12,251 nucleotides of DNA. Source: Microcaldota archaeon (GTDB lineage: Archaea > Iainarchaeota > Iainarchaeia > Iainarchaeales > JAGVWC01). The notes beneath the pieces are model-generated. The model was not told where the DNA came from. It saw only the letters and a program-made list of their open reading frames with translations, and ran no database searches. Positions 6,211 to 11,711 of this stretch are shown here, piece by piece. A program made the translations under genes and the position numbers. Positions within the stretch are counted from its first letter, which is position 1, and every line of letters begins with the position of its first letter. The DNA is taken from NCBI GenBank assembly GCA_018813975.1, contig JAHJAQ010000104.1:1-12251 (forward strand), in the 5' to 3' direction.

Positions 6211-7307
6211 GCGGATTCACAAGCACTCAATTCCGGGTGTTGTTGGCAAACCCCTTCTACAAGCTTGAGATGATTTACCATAACAAACTGGCAGTCTACC
6301 ACAAAACTAGGCACTTGTTGTAGGTCCAGTGTTTGTGCCAATAGGGTGTCTTGTCCGGTTTGAAACGCCACGGTTTCCAATGGATCTTGGTCTTCCACAC
6401 AAGATTGAAAGCCAGTCAAATCTTCCAATCCCACTTTTTCAGCAACCGCTAGTTGTTCTACCCAATTCCAAGTAGGAAGTTGCAAAGAATGCCATCGTTC
6501 TAAAATACCTCTATGATACGTTTCAAAAACACCGAACGATTTAGAACAAGCATCTGCAATAGCAACGCTTTCCGAATCAGAATTACTACTATACAAATAC
6601 TTGAAATCATATTCAATCTCATTAGTATCACGATTCAAGGCGAGTAAAGCAGAAACACTGGGCAAAGAGTTATAGGTGGCGTTTCCCAACAAGTCTCCAA
6701 ACTCCCAAACCAATACTTTGTTTTCAGGTAATTCACACGCCACGCCACCAGGAATTTCTTTTAGCATGTATCCAGCCGGAATTTTGGTTTGAAGCATTAA
6801 ATCTTTTTCTGGCAACACTAAAGAATTATTTACAATAGAAAATTTGGTTTGCAAAGTAGCAAATAACGCGGCATCAGCATCCTTGAACTCAACTGTATTC
6901 ACAATGGTTGTGGGAAAAGAATCAATTCCAAGCGATTGTACTAGATCGGCACCTTCTGGTGTAGTGGCATCCACTAAGGTAACATTCGCTTTTTTTTCAC
7001 GTTCAGTTAGTAATAATTCCAGAGAAGATTCATTTGAACATAACTTACAATCCGGGTGTATAACAATCGTTAAATCCAAAGCAATTGGTTCTGGTCCGAG
7101 AGGCACGGCAGGCGGCTGGACAATAATTTCCGGCGGGAAAAAAAGGGCATGAAACCCAAATCCCAGAATAATACCCAGCACCAACAGCAAAATTCCAATA
7201 TACATTGGAATGCCTTCTCTAGAAAACGATTTTTCTTTGGGTGCACTAGTAGTGCGCGCTTTGGCAACGATTTTACTTGGTTTTTTCTTCGTGGTTGGCA
7301 TGTTCAT
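6207..7307 (-). CDS. Membrane-anchored double thioredoxin-fold (thioredoxin plus DsbA-like) protein
   Basis: A 366-residue protein from ATG 7307 (ATG 7301 is possible; the in-frame TTG 7319 is less likely). It has a basic cytoplasmic tail, a TM helix (about 34-57), and two apparent thioredoxin folds outside. Domain 1 (about 75-165) has a redox CxxC, HPDCKLCS with C87 and C90, and the cis-Pro loop IDSFPTT (128-134). Domain 2 (about 195-355) follows a DsbA-like pattern. It starts at KVLVWEFGDLLG, where DsbA proteins have F-x-C-x-x-C, has a helical insert with DACSKSFGVFETYHRG (252-267), and has a cis-Pro strand QVPSFVVD (331-338). Domain 2 therefore lacks its own CxxC although several Cys remain (254, 303, 339, 354, 363). 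It is probably an extracytoplasmic thiol-disulfide oxidoreductase, isomerase or thiol chaperone. First gene of a three-gene operon, and coupled to the nuclease gene. Confidence 0.78.
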   Translation of the reverse strand: MNMPTTKKKPSKIVAKARTTSAPKEKSFSREGIPMYIGILLLVLGIILGFGFHALFFPPEIIVQPPAVPLGPEPIALDLTIVIHPDCKLCSNESSLELLLTEREKKANVTLVDATTPEGADLVQSLGIDSFPTTIVNTVEFKDADAALFATLQTKFSIVNNSLVLPEKDLMLQTKIPAGYMLKEIPGGVACELPENKVLVWEFGDLLGNATYNSLPSVSALLALNRDTNEIEYDFKYLYSSNSDSESVAIADACSKSFGVFETYHRGILERWHSLQLPTWNWVEQLAVAEKVGLEDLTGFQSCVEDQDPLETVAFQTGQDTLLAQTLDLQQVPSFVVDCQFVMVNHLKLVEGVCQQHPELSACESA

Positions 7308-7359
7308 CAAAAAAAACAATTAAAACGAGCAATAGATACTATTTATTCCAAAAAAACAG

Positions 7360-7367
7360 TTTAAAAA
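7360..7367 (+). promoter_or_regulatory. TATA-like box of the TatD operon
   Basis: TTTAAAAA is centred about 29 nt before the ATG at 7393. AAAGGA (7381-7386) six nt before the ATG is a possible ribosome binding site. The two cannot both act at full strength, since a start 26 nt after the box would leave almost no leader. Confidence 0.4.
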
Positions 7368-7392
7368 ACATTGGGAAACCAAAGGATTTAAT

Positions 7393-8142
7393 ATGCTAAT
7401 AGACGCCCATTCTCACTTTAATGATCTAAAAGATCCAGTAAACGCGCTAGAGCGAGCCACCAAAAACCGAGTAGAAAAAGTGGTTTCGAATAGCGTGGAT
7501 TGGAAAAGCAATCAACAAAACCACAAAATAAGCCAAGAATTAGATTGCATTCACCCTTGTTTTGGCTTGCACCCCAAAAACTGTTTAGAACAAACCCAAT
7601 CCAAAAACCAAAAAACCATTGAATGGATTCAAAAACAATTTGAAGAAAAAACCAAGGCATCCATTGGAGAAACTGGATTGGATTTTTTGCGCGTGGAAAA
7701 TGCTTTTCAGCGAAAAATCCAAGAAAAATGGTTTGAACAACAATTAGAAATTGCCAAGCAATTCCAAAAACCAATTAGTATTCATTGCCGCCAAGCCATT
7801 CCAAGGGCCATTGAAATAGTAACCCAAAAAAAAATTGAAAAAGCATTGTTTCACTGGTTTGACGGTACTCCCACAGAACTAGAAACCATTTGTTCTAATG
7901 GATACTTGGTTTCAATCGGACCTAGCGTACTAACCCAACAAAAGATCCAAAAAATCGCTCAAAACGTGGAATTGGATCACTTGGTCTTAGAGACTGATGC
8001 GCCCATCCAATTCAATGGAAAAAAGGCAGAACCTGCTTGGATTCGAACCGTAGCCACAAAAATCGCTGCAATTCGTTCAGAATCCTTTAAAAAAATTGCC
8101 CATTCCACCACGCAAAACGCGATCAGATTCTTTGAATTATAA
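7393..8142 (+). CDS. tatD: TatD-family metal-dependent hydrolase (DNase)
   Basis: A 249-residue TIM-barrel amidohydrolase with every TatD metal-site element visible. These are DAHSHF (4-9; H6 and H8), GLHP (58-61), GETGLD (92-97; E93), SIHCR (129-133; H131), the histidine of LFHWFDG (152-158; H154), and LETDAP (199-204; D202). The length equals the family norm of about 250-260. Family members are Mg- or Mn-dependent 3'-5' DNases, and some act as D-aminoacyl-tRNA deacylases or in DNA repair; the precise substrate cannot be read here. The gene is divergent from the thioredoxin/nuclease operon across an 85-bp gap and followed 54 nt later by a coiled-coil membrane protein gene. Confidence 0.92.
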   Translation: MLIDAHSHFNDLKDPVNALERATKNRVEKVVSNSVDWKSNQQNHKISQELDCIHPCFGLHPKNCLEQTQSKNQKTIEWIQKQFEEKTKASIGETGLDFLRVENAFQRKIQEKWFEQQLEIAKQFQKPISIHCRQAIPRAIEIVTQKKIEKALFHWFDGTPTELETICSNGYLVSIGPSVLTQQKIQKIAQNVELDHLVLETDAPIQFNGKKAEPAWIRTVATKIAAIRSESFKKIAHSTTQNAIRFFEL

Positions 8143-8181
8143 CCCAAAAAGCCCAAAAAAAGCTCTTTTAATTCTTTCCCT

Positions 8182-8189
8182 GGAAAGGG
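8182..8189 (+). promoter_or_regulatory. Ribosome binding site with possible occluding hairpin
   Basis: GGAAAGGG lies 6 nt before the ATG at 8196. CTTTC just upstream can pair with GAAAG of the site in a small 5-bp hairpin, which might dampen initiation; the stem is weak. Confidence 0.4.
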
Positions 8190-8195
8190 TTATTT

Positions 8196-8759
8196 ATGAG
8201 TTTGATTGTGACTTGGATGCTGGGCACAATATTAGTACTGGGCCTATTACTCATACTAATGGAGTGGACTAGACAATCCCAAAAAAAGCCTTTTTCCCTT
8301 CACACGACTACCCAAACCATTACCGCTGCTCAAGCCACCCCTAGTACCACGGAATCCACGATTCGAACCGAACGCATTGTGGATGTTGAAACCATTCCTT
8401 CTTTTTTGGCACGCTTGCATGCCGTAGAACAAAAAACCCGAATGGCACATGAAAGAATTCAGCGCGTTGAAAAAATCATGAGCCAACTGCCTATAGAAGC
8501 CTTGGAAAAAGGACTGGACATCAGTGCACTTGAACAAAAAGTAGAAAGACTTATTATTGCCAAAAACGAAATGCACATTCAACTCGCAGCATTAGAAGAA
8601 TCGTTTCAACAGCAAAACCAAACTGTTATGTCGCCCAAAATAACGGCTCGACAATTAGATGATTTAGAAAAAGAATTGCGCGAGCAAAACAATAGCTTGC
8701 GTGCATTAGAAGCAACGATTCCAAACCTTGCCTTTAATCGAAAAAACAAAAGAAACTAG
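8196..8759 (+). CDS. Membrane-anchored coiled-coil protein of unknown function
   Basis: A 187-residue protein; I do not recognise a family. One N-terminal TM helix (about 4-22; IVTWMLGTILVLGLLLILM) is followed by a Thr/Ser/Gln-rich linker (about 27-65). Two long heptad-like helices follow, at about 70-97 (FLARLHAVEQKTRMAHERI) and 105-175 (interrupted near 141-148 by VMSPK). The C-terminus is basic (NRKNKRN). Such proteins often serve as envelope spacers or scaffold partners, but nothing specific can be claimed. It follows the TatD gene by 54 nt with its own ribosome binding site. Its stop TAG overlaps the stop of the convergent RNase H gene within CTAG. Confidence 0.75.
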   Translation: MSLIVTWMLGTILVLGLLLILMEWTRQSQKKPFSLHTTTQTITAAQATPSTTESTIRTERIVDVETIPSFLARLHAVEQKTRMAHERIQRVEKIMSQLPIEALEKGLDISALEQKVERLIIAKNEMHIQLAALEESFQQQNQTVMSPKITARQLDDLEKELREQNNSLRALEATIPNLAFNRKNKRN

Positions 8760-9442
8760 TCTTTTTTTTGTTTCCAGGTTTTTCTTTTTTCTTGACTACC
8801 ACTTTCTTCTCTAGCACATTTTGCCAGTACACTCGCAGCCCCAACCACGGGCTCTATGTCATCTGCTTTGGGCAAAAAAACAATTTGCTTTGATTGTACA
8901 GGCAATGGATTTCCATCCAAAATAATTTGATCTGGTTTAAAACCGACTTGAACAAAAAAATCAGTGATCCAGTCAATAACATCGGCTTCTATTTGATTCA
9001 AGGTAATGCCTTTTTCACGTAACGCATCAATGGCGGGGGCAGGATAACACACCACTACACTAGAAACGCACTTTTTTTCTACAATCTTTTTTTTGGCTTG
9101 CAAATTCGAAATTTTTTTGCTATCGCGTAATTCGCGCAATTCCTTGGTTTTGCCCAGCACGCCCGCAATACAAAAATCACCAAAATCTTCTCCCCTACCA
9201 GTCTCATCAAACCCTAATACCAACTCGTTTCCCAAAGAAACCGAGTCCAATACGAGTTTTTTTACTTTTTCAGCATTAGTGCCTTGAATCAATAATTTGC
9301 CACTCGCAAACAAAGCCACACTACACGCTTGAATACGACAACGCAACACTTCGAATTGTTGTGGTGGTTGTTGATCGAATTTTTGCAAGAAGGCGCGTAG
9401 AACAGGCAATTCTTGTTTTTTATAGTTTAGTACGGCTTGCAT
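8756..9442 (-). CDS. Type 2 ribonuclease H, RNase HIII-like with N-terminal TBP-like domain
   Basis: A 228-residue enzyme cleaving RNA in RNA-DNA hybrids. The catalytic start is GFDETGRGEDFG (77-88; D79 and E80), followed by LRDSKKI (105-111), ILDGNPLP (174-181; D176) and KADDIEPVVGAASVLAK (192-208; D194 or D195). The stretch before the catalytic domain (about 1-70), ending FASGKLLIQGTNAEKVKKLV, resembles the TBP-like substrate-binding domain of RNase HIII. The GRG triplet is, by contrast, RNase HII-like. The protein stops about 20 residues after the AASVLAK helix (basic tail KTWKQKKD), while RNase HII and HIII usually continue for some 50 residues or more, including the HII substrate-contact tyrosine. 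ATG 9442 is preferred over the in-frame TTG at 9448. A TATA-like box lies about 29 nt upstream. Confidence 0.85.
   Translation of the reverse strand: MQAVLNYKKQELPVLRAFLQKFDQQPPQQFEVLRCRIQACSVALFASGKLLIQGTNAEKVKKLVLDSVSLGNELVLGFDETGRGEDFGDFCIAGVLGKTKELRELRDSKKISNLQAKKKIVEKKCVSSVVVCYPAPAIDALREKGITLNQIEADVIDWITDFFVQVGFKPDQIILDGNPLPVQSKQIVFLPKADDIEPVVGAASVLAKCAREESGSQEKRKTWKQKKD
8762..8769 (+). terminator. Oligo-T8 terminator
   Basis: Eight T begin 2 nt after the TAG of the coiled-coil protein gene and lie inside the 3' end of the convergent RNase H gene. Confidence 0.5.
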
Positions 9443-9465
9443 ACTCAAAAAACATAATGATTTTG

Positions 9466-9476
9466 TATTTTAAAAA
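9466..9476 (-). promoter_or_regulatory. TATA-like box of the RNase H gene
   Basis: On the minus strand TTTTTAAAATA is centred about 29 nt before the ATG at 9442, with no Shine-Dalgarno-like sequence after it, which fits a leaderless transcript. Confidence 0.45.
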
Positions 9477-9486
9477 CTATCATATG

Positions 9487-9504
9487 TTATACTAATTAGT
9501 ATAA
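9487..9504. promoter_or_regulatory. Perfect 18-bp palindrome overlapping the microprotein TATA box
   Basis: TTATACTAATTAGTATAA equals its own reverse complement over 18 bp. Its right half supplies AGTATAAA centred about 26 nt before the ATG at 9527, so it doubles as the plus-strand TATA box. It sits between two divergent genes, RNase H and the 43-residue microprotein. A dimeric regulator bound here would block the basal factors. Its 11-base core TACTAATTAGT also occurs at 4879-4889. Confidence 0.6.
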
Positions 9505-9526
9505 ACCAACAAATGAGAATTTTTTT

Positions 9527-9658
9527 ATGTCAGTTTCGTATGATATTGATTATAAGGACGCCCAAACCAGCCAGATTTCGAGCGACCTCAGAGCCATTTT
9601 GAGCCGATTGGACCGAATTGAATCACGACTTTCAGGCATTGAAAGCAAAATCCACTAA
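9527..9658 (+). CDS. 43-residue coiled-coil microprotein
   Basis: A short gene with good support: ATG at 9527 about 26 nt after a TATA box, stop TAA ending at 9658, and a protein-like sequence. The N-terminus is acidic and polar (MSVSYDIDYKDAQTSQ). Residues about 17-43 form a regular amphipathic helix with I/L at heptad spacing (ISSDLRAILSRLDRIESRLS, then GIESKIH), typical of a small self-associating coiled coil. No family is recognised. It ends 4 nt before the stop of the convergent peroxiredoxin gene. It may oligomerise or bind a partner coiled coil, for example the membrane coiled-coil protein at 8196; this is speculation. An out-of-frame ATG at 9513 opens only a low-quality 29-residue frame. 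Confidence 0.65.
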   Translation: MSVSYDIDYKDAQTSQISSDLRAILSRLDRIESRLSGIESKIH

Positions 9659-9662
9659 GGTA

Positions 9663-10226
9663 CTAGATCTTTCCCACTAAATCCAATCCAGGCTTGAGGG
9701 TTTTTTTTCCAGGCTCCCAACTGGCAGGACAAACCAGTCCCTTGTTTTCGCGAACAAAAATCGCGGCTTGTAGCTTGCGAAAAATTTCTTTAGCACTCCT
9801 ACCAATACTATTATCGTGTAATTCCATTGCTTTTAGGATTCCATCCGGATCAATAATAAAAGTAGCGCGCAAGGAAAGACCTTCTTCTTCAATATACGTT
9901 CCAAACTCGCGACAAACCCTTCCACTAGGATCGGCTAGCATGGGAAATTGAATCTTTTGAATGGCAGGAGAAGTATCATGCCATGCTTTGTGCACAAAAA
10001 CCGTGTCCGTACTCACACTCACGATTTCGGCATTGTTTTTTTGGAATTCGGGATAGTAATTAGCCGCTTCTTCTAGCTCCGTGGGACAAACAAACGTAAA
10101 ATCCGCGGGATAAAATAATAGCACCAACCATTTTCCCTTAAAATCCAATAACTTTATTTTTTTGGTTTCACCCTTGTAAAAAGCTTCTCCACCCAAATCC
10201 GGAATTGCATCTCCAATTTTCATCAT
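9663..10226 (-). CDS. Typical 2-Cys peroxiredoxin (AhpC/Prx1 type)
   Basis: A 187-residue thiol peroxidase reducing hydrogen peroxide and organic peroxides in the cytoplasm. The active site is YPADFTFVCPTE (39-50), with the peroxidatic C47 preceded by the Pro and Thr of the PxxxT/SxxC motif. The conserved Arg is in SLRATFIID (about 122-130). The resolving C166 lies in LVCPASWEPGKK (164-175), the typical VCP-x-W motif near the C-terminus. The length is normal for AhpC. Starts at 10226 or the next codon, 10223, are equally plausible; the TTG at 10256 is less so. GTGAT 5 nt upstream may be a ribosome binding site. The electron donor is unknown, and the thioredoxin-fold protein in this window sits on the other side of the membrane. 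Confidence 0.95.
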   Translation of the reverse strand: MMKIGDAIPDLGGEAFYKGETKKIKLLDFKGKWLVLLFYPADFTFVCPTELEEAANYYPEFQKNNAEIVSVSTDTVFVHKAWHDTSPAIQKIQFPMLADPSGRVCREFGTYIEEEGLSLRATFIIDPDGILKAMELHDNSIGRSAKEIFRKLQAAIFVRENKGLVCPASWEPGKKTLKPGLDLVGKI

Positions 10227-10259
10227 TTGTATCACAATACCAAAATTATTCTTCAATTA

Positions 10260-10267
10260 ATTTAAAA
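10260..10267 (-). promoter_or_regulatory. TATA-like box of the peroxiredoxin gene
   Basis: TTTTAAAT on the minus strand is centred about 37 nt before the ATG at 10226. This predicts a leader of about 11 nt, long enough to hold the GTGAT ribosome binding site. Confidence 0.4.
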
Positions 10268-10321
10268 GCAAATAGGAATTCCAAAAAAATTTAATCTGCT
10301 TTTCAAAAGGCTTGCGAACGC

Positions 10322-10329
10322 TTTTATAA
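10322..10329 (+). promoter_or_regulatory. TATA box of the Cys-repeat membrane protein gene
   Basis: TTTTATAA is centred 24-25 nt before the ATG at 10350, the spacing of archaeal leaderless genes. No ribosome binding site is visible. Confidence 0.6.
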
Positions 10330-10349
10330 GCCCATTTCCATAATAGTGC

Positions 10350-10808
10350 ATGTCTTTCCTAAATTCTCATGGTCAAGAAGGAACGCCATGGTTGCTAATT
10401 AGCTTATGGGTTGCTTTTGCGACCTTTATTGCACTGATAACCATTGGATTGATTATCGGCGTTTTTTATCAAGAACCCGTAAACAATCCTTCACTAGGAC
10501 TAACCGAGTGCTCAGATACAAAAGACAATGACAATGATGGCAAAATAGATTTTCCCAAAGATCCTGATTGCTTAAATCTTTTTGACGATTCGGAAAAACG
10601 TGAAACCATTCAACACCAATCCAATTGTGGCAATGGAAACTGTGAGACTGGCGAAAACTTTGAAAACTGTCCCAACGATTGCTTGTGCGGAGATGATGTG
10701 TGCGGGCCAACCGAAAGTTTTAGCACGTGTCTTTTAGACTGTCATTGCGGCAATCAAATATGCGATTACAATGAAAGCATAACAGACTGTCCTTCGGATT
10801 GTACATAA
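10350..10808 (+). CDS. Membrane-anchored protein with three tandem Cys repeats and a Ca-loop-like motif
   Basis: A 152-residue protein: a short tail, a TM helix (about 14-40), then an extracytoplasmic part. Residues 54-74 (CSDTKDNDNDGKIDFPKDPD then C) are the CSD-x-x-DNDxDGxxD-x-P-x-DxxC motif seen in secreted proteins of many microbes. DNDNDGKID looks like an EF-hand or dockerin-type calcium loop. Then come three repeats of exactly 20-residue period starting at C93, C113 and C133, each CxxxxCx8CxxxC, for example CGNGNCETGENFENCPNDC. The 12 repeat Cys probably form disulfides outside the cell. Function is unknown; display or adhesion is plausible. The same repeat occurs in the frameshifted surface protein at the left edge. 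The stop lies 5 nt from that of the convergent isoprenyl synthase gene. Confidence 0.85.
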   Translation: MSFLNSHGQEGTPWLLISLWVAFATFIALITIGLIIGVFYQEPVNNPSLGLTECSDTKDNDNDGKIDFPKDPDCLNLFDDSEKRETIQHQSNCGNGNCETGENFENCPNDCLCGDDVCGPTESFSTCLLDCHCGNQICDYNESITDCPSDCT

Positions 10809-10813
10809 AAAAA
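10807..10813 (-). terminator. Oligo-T7 after the isoprenyl synthase gene
   Basis: Seven T on the minus strand follow the stop codon directly, overlapping the last bases of the convergent Cys-repeat gene. Confidence 0.4.
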
Positions 10814-11569
10814 TTAGTGAGACGCAACGGCATTTCCTTTCAAAAACGATTCAATAGGAAGAATAAAAGGCAACTCGCTCAATGGAATAAAATTAAAGGA
10901 CTCTAGTTCTTGAATCTTTTTTTGCACGAACTGTTTGGCCTCTGCAAGCGACAAAAAGTTTTTGATATTGGCTTCTTCTGGTTTTTGCTCACTCAAATCA
11001 TCCACCAACTGAAAAACCAAACCATACAATTTAGCAAATTCTTTGGCAACCTTACTTTCGACTTTATAGTATTCCATGGGAATAATTGCACACAATTCAA
11101 ACAATCGTGCCGTTTTTCCAGTAGCATATTTCAAATAAGAATCCAAATCTTTTACTTTGTGGTTTTCCAAGTCCAACTGACTTTCCACCATTTCAAAAAC
11201 CGCGTTTACCGCCGAGTCAATAATCTTTTTAGGATACTGGTGATGAATCAGAATTTTCAAGGAAGCTGCAAAACAATAATCGCCAAACAACACGCCTTTG
11301 TTCTTGCCAAAAGCCGCAAAAAAACTCTTTTTACCACGACGTTCCCGGTCATCATCCACAAAATCATCGTGAATCAAAGAAGCACTATGAATCAATTCAA
11401 CCGCGGTCTGCGCTTCCTCCAAAGGATCTTCTTTTACGCCAAGCTTTCCGCAGATTTTTTGCATTAAAACCGGCCTTGCTCTTTTGCCCCGCTCAAGCAC
11501 AAAATAAAGCTCTTTCAAATACGCAGGATCAATCGAGTTCTTGGCCAATTCTAAAATTTTTTCTCCCAT
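10814..11569 (-). CDS. Short trans-isoprenyl diphosphate synthase (GGPP/polyprenyl synthase family)
   Basis: A 251-residue enzyme condensing isopentenyl diphosphate onto an allylic diphosphate, in archaea for membrane-lipid chains. It has GKRARP (28-33) for IPP binding and the first Asp-rich motif DDFVD (68-72) with ERRG (76-79). GKTA (151-154) is present, and the second motif FQLVDDLSE (186-194) has Glu as its last acidic residue where Asp is usual. It is shorter than the usual 290-330 residues: the N-terminal helices and the loop plus helices after the second motif are trimmed, but all catalytic elements are present. The fifth residue before the first motif is Ala64, a small residue that in this family goes with longer products, while archaeal GGPP synthases usually have Phe or similar. 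GAGGG lies 6 nt before the ATG. Confidence 0.9.
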   Translation of the reverse strand: MGEKILELAKNSIDPAYLKELYFVLERGKRARPVLMQKICGKLGVKEDPLEEAQTAVELIHSASLIHDDFVDDDRERRGKKSFFAAFGKNKGVLFGDYCFAASLKILIHHQYPKKIIDSAVNAVFEMVESQLDLENHKVKDLDSYLKYATGKTARLFELCAIIPMEYYKVESKVAKEFAKLYGLVFQLVDDLSEQKPEEANIKNFLSLAEAKQFVQKKIQELESFNFIPLSELPFILPIESFLKGNAVASH

Positions 11570-11575
11570 GATTTT

Positions 11576-11580
11576 CCCTC
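11576..11580 (-). promoter_or_regulatory. Ribosome binding site of the isoprenyl synthase gene
   Basis: GAGGG on the minus strand, 6 nt before the ATG at 11569, supports that start and a leadered transcript, unlike several neighbours. Confidence 0.5.
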
Positions 11581-11681
11581 TTTCATTTAATCAAAAAGAT
11601 ACTACAAATAGGCCAAACATCCAATAAAACGCGACCATAAGGCCATTAGCTGGCAACAATTTTAAAAGCCATCGAAAACAA

Positions 11682-11690
11682 TTTTTAGTA
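11682..11690 (+). promoter_or_regulatory. Possible TATA-like box of mutY
   Basis: TTTTTAGTA is centred 26 nt before the ATG at 11712. It is a poor TATA match; TTTTAAAA at about 11661-11668 is a better match but lies 47 nt upstream. Confidence 0.3.
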
Positions 11691-11711
11691 CGTATCGCCA
11701 ATAATAGTGCC

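Noticed and set aside
9513..9602. Alternative open frame from ATG 9513
   Set aside because: It gives a 29-residue low-quality peptide; the overlapping frame from 9527 has a regular coiled-coil pattern and better promoter spacing.
10910..11467. Plus-strand 185-codon open frame
   Set aside because: It is entirely antisense to the isoprenyl synthase gene, whose motifs are clear; the Phe-, Gln- and Asn-rich product is a shadow.
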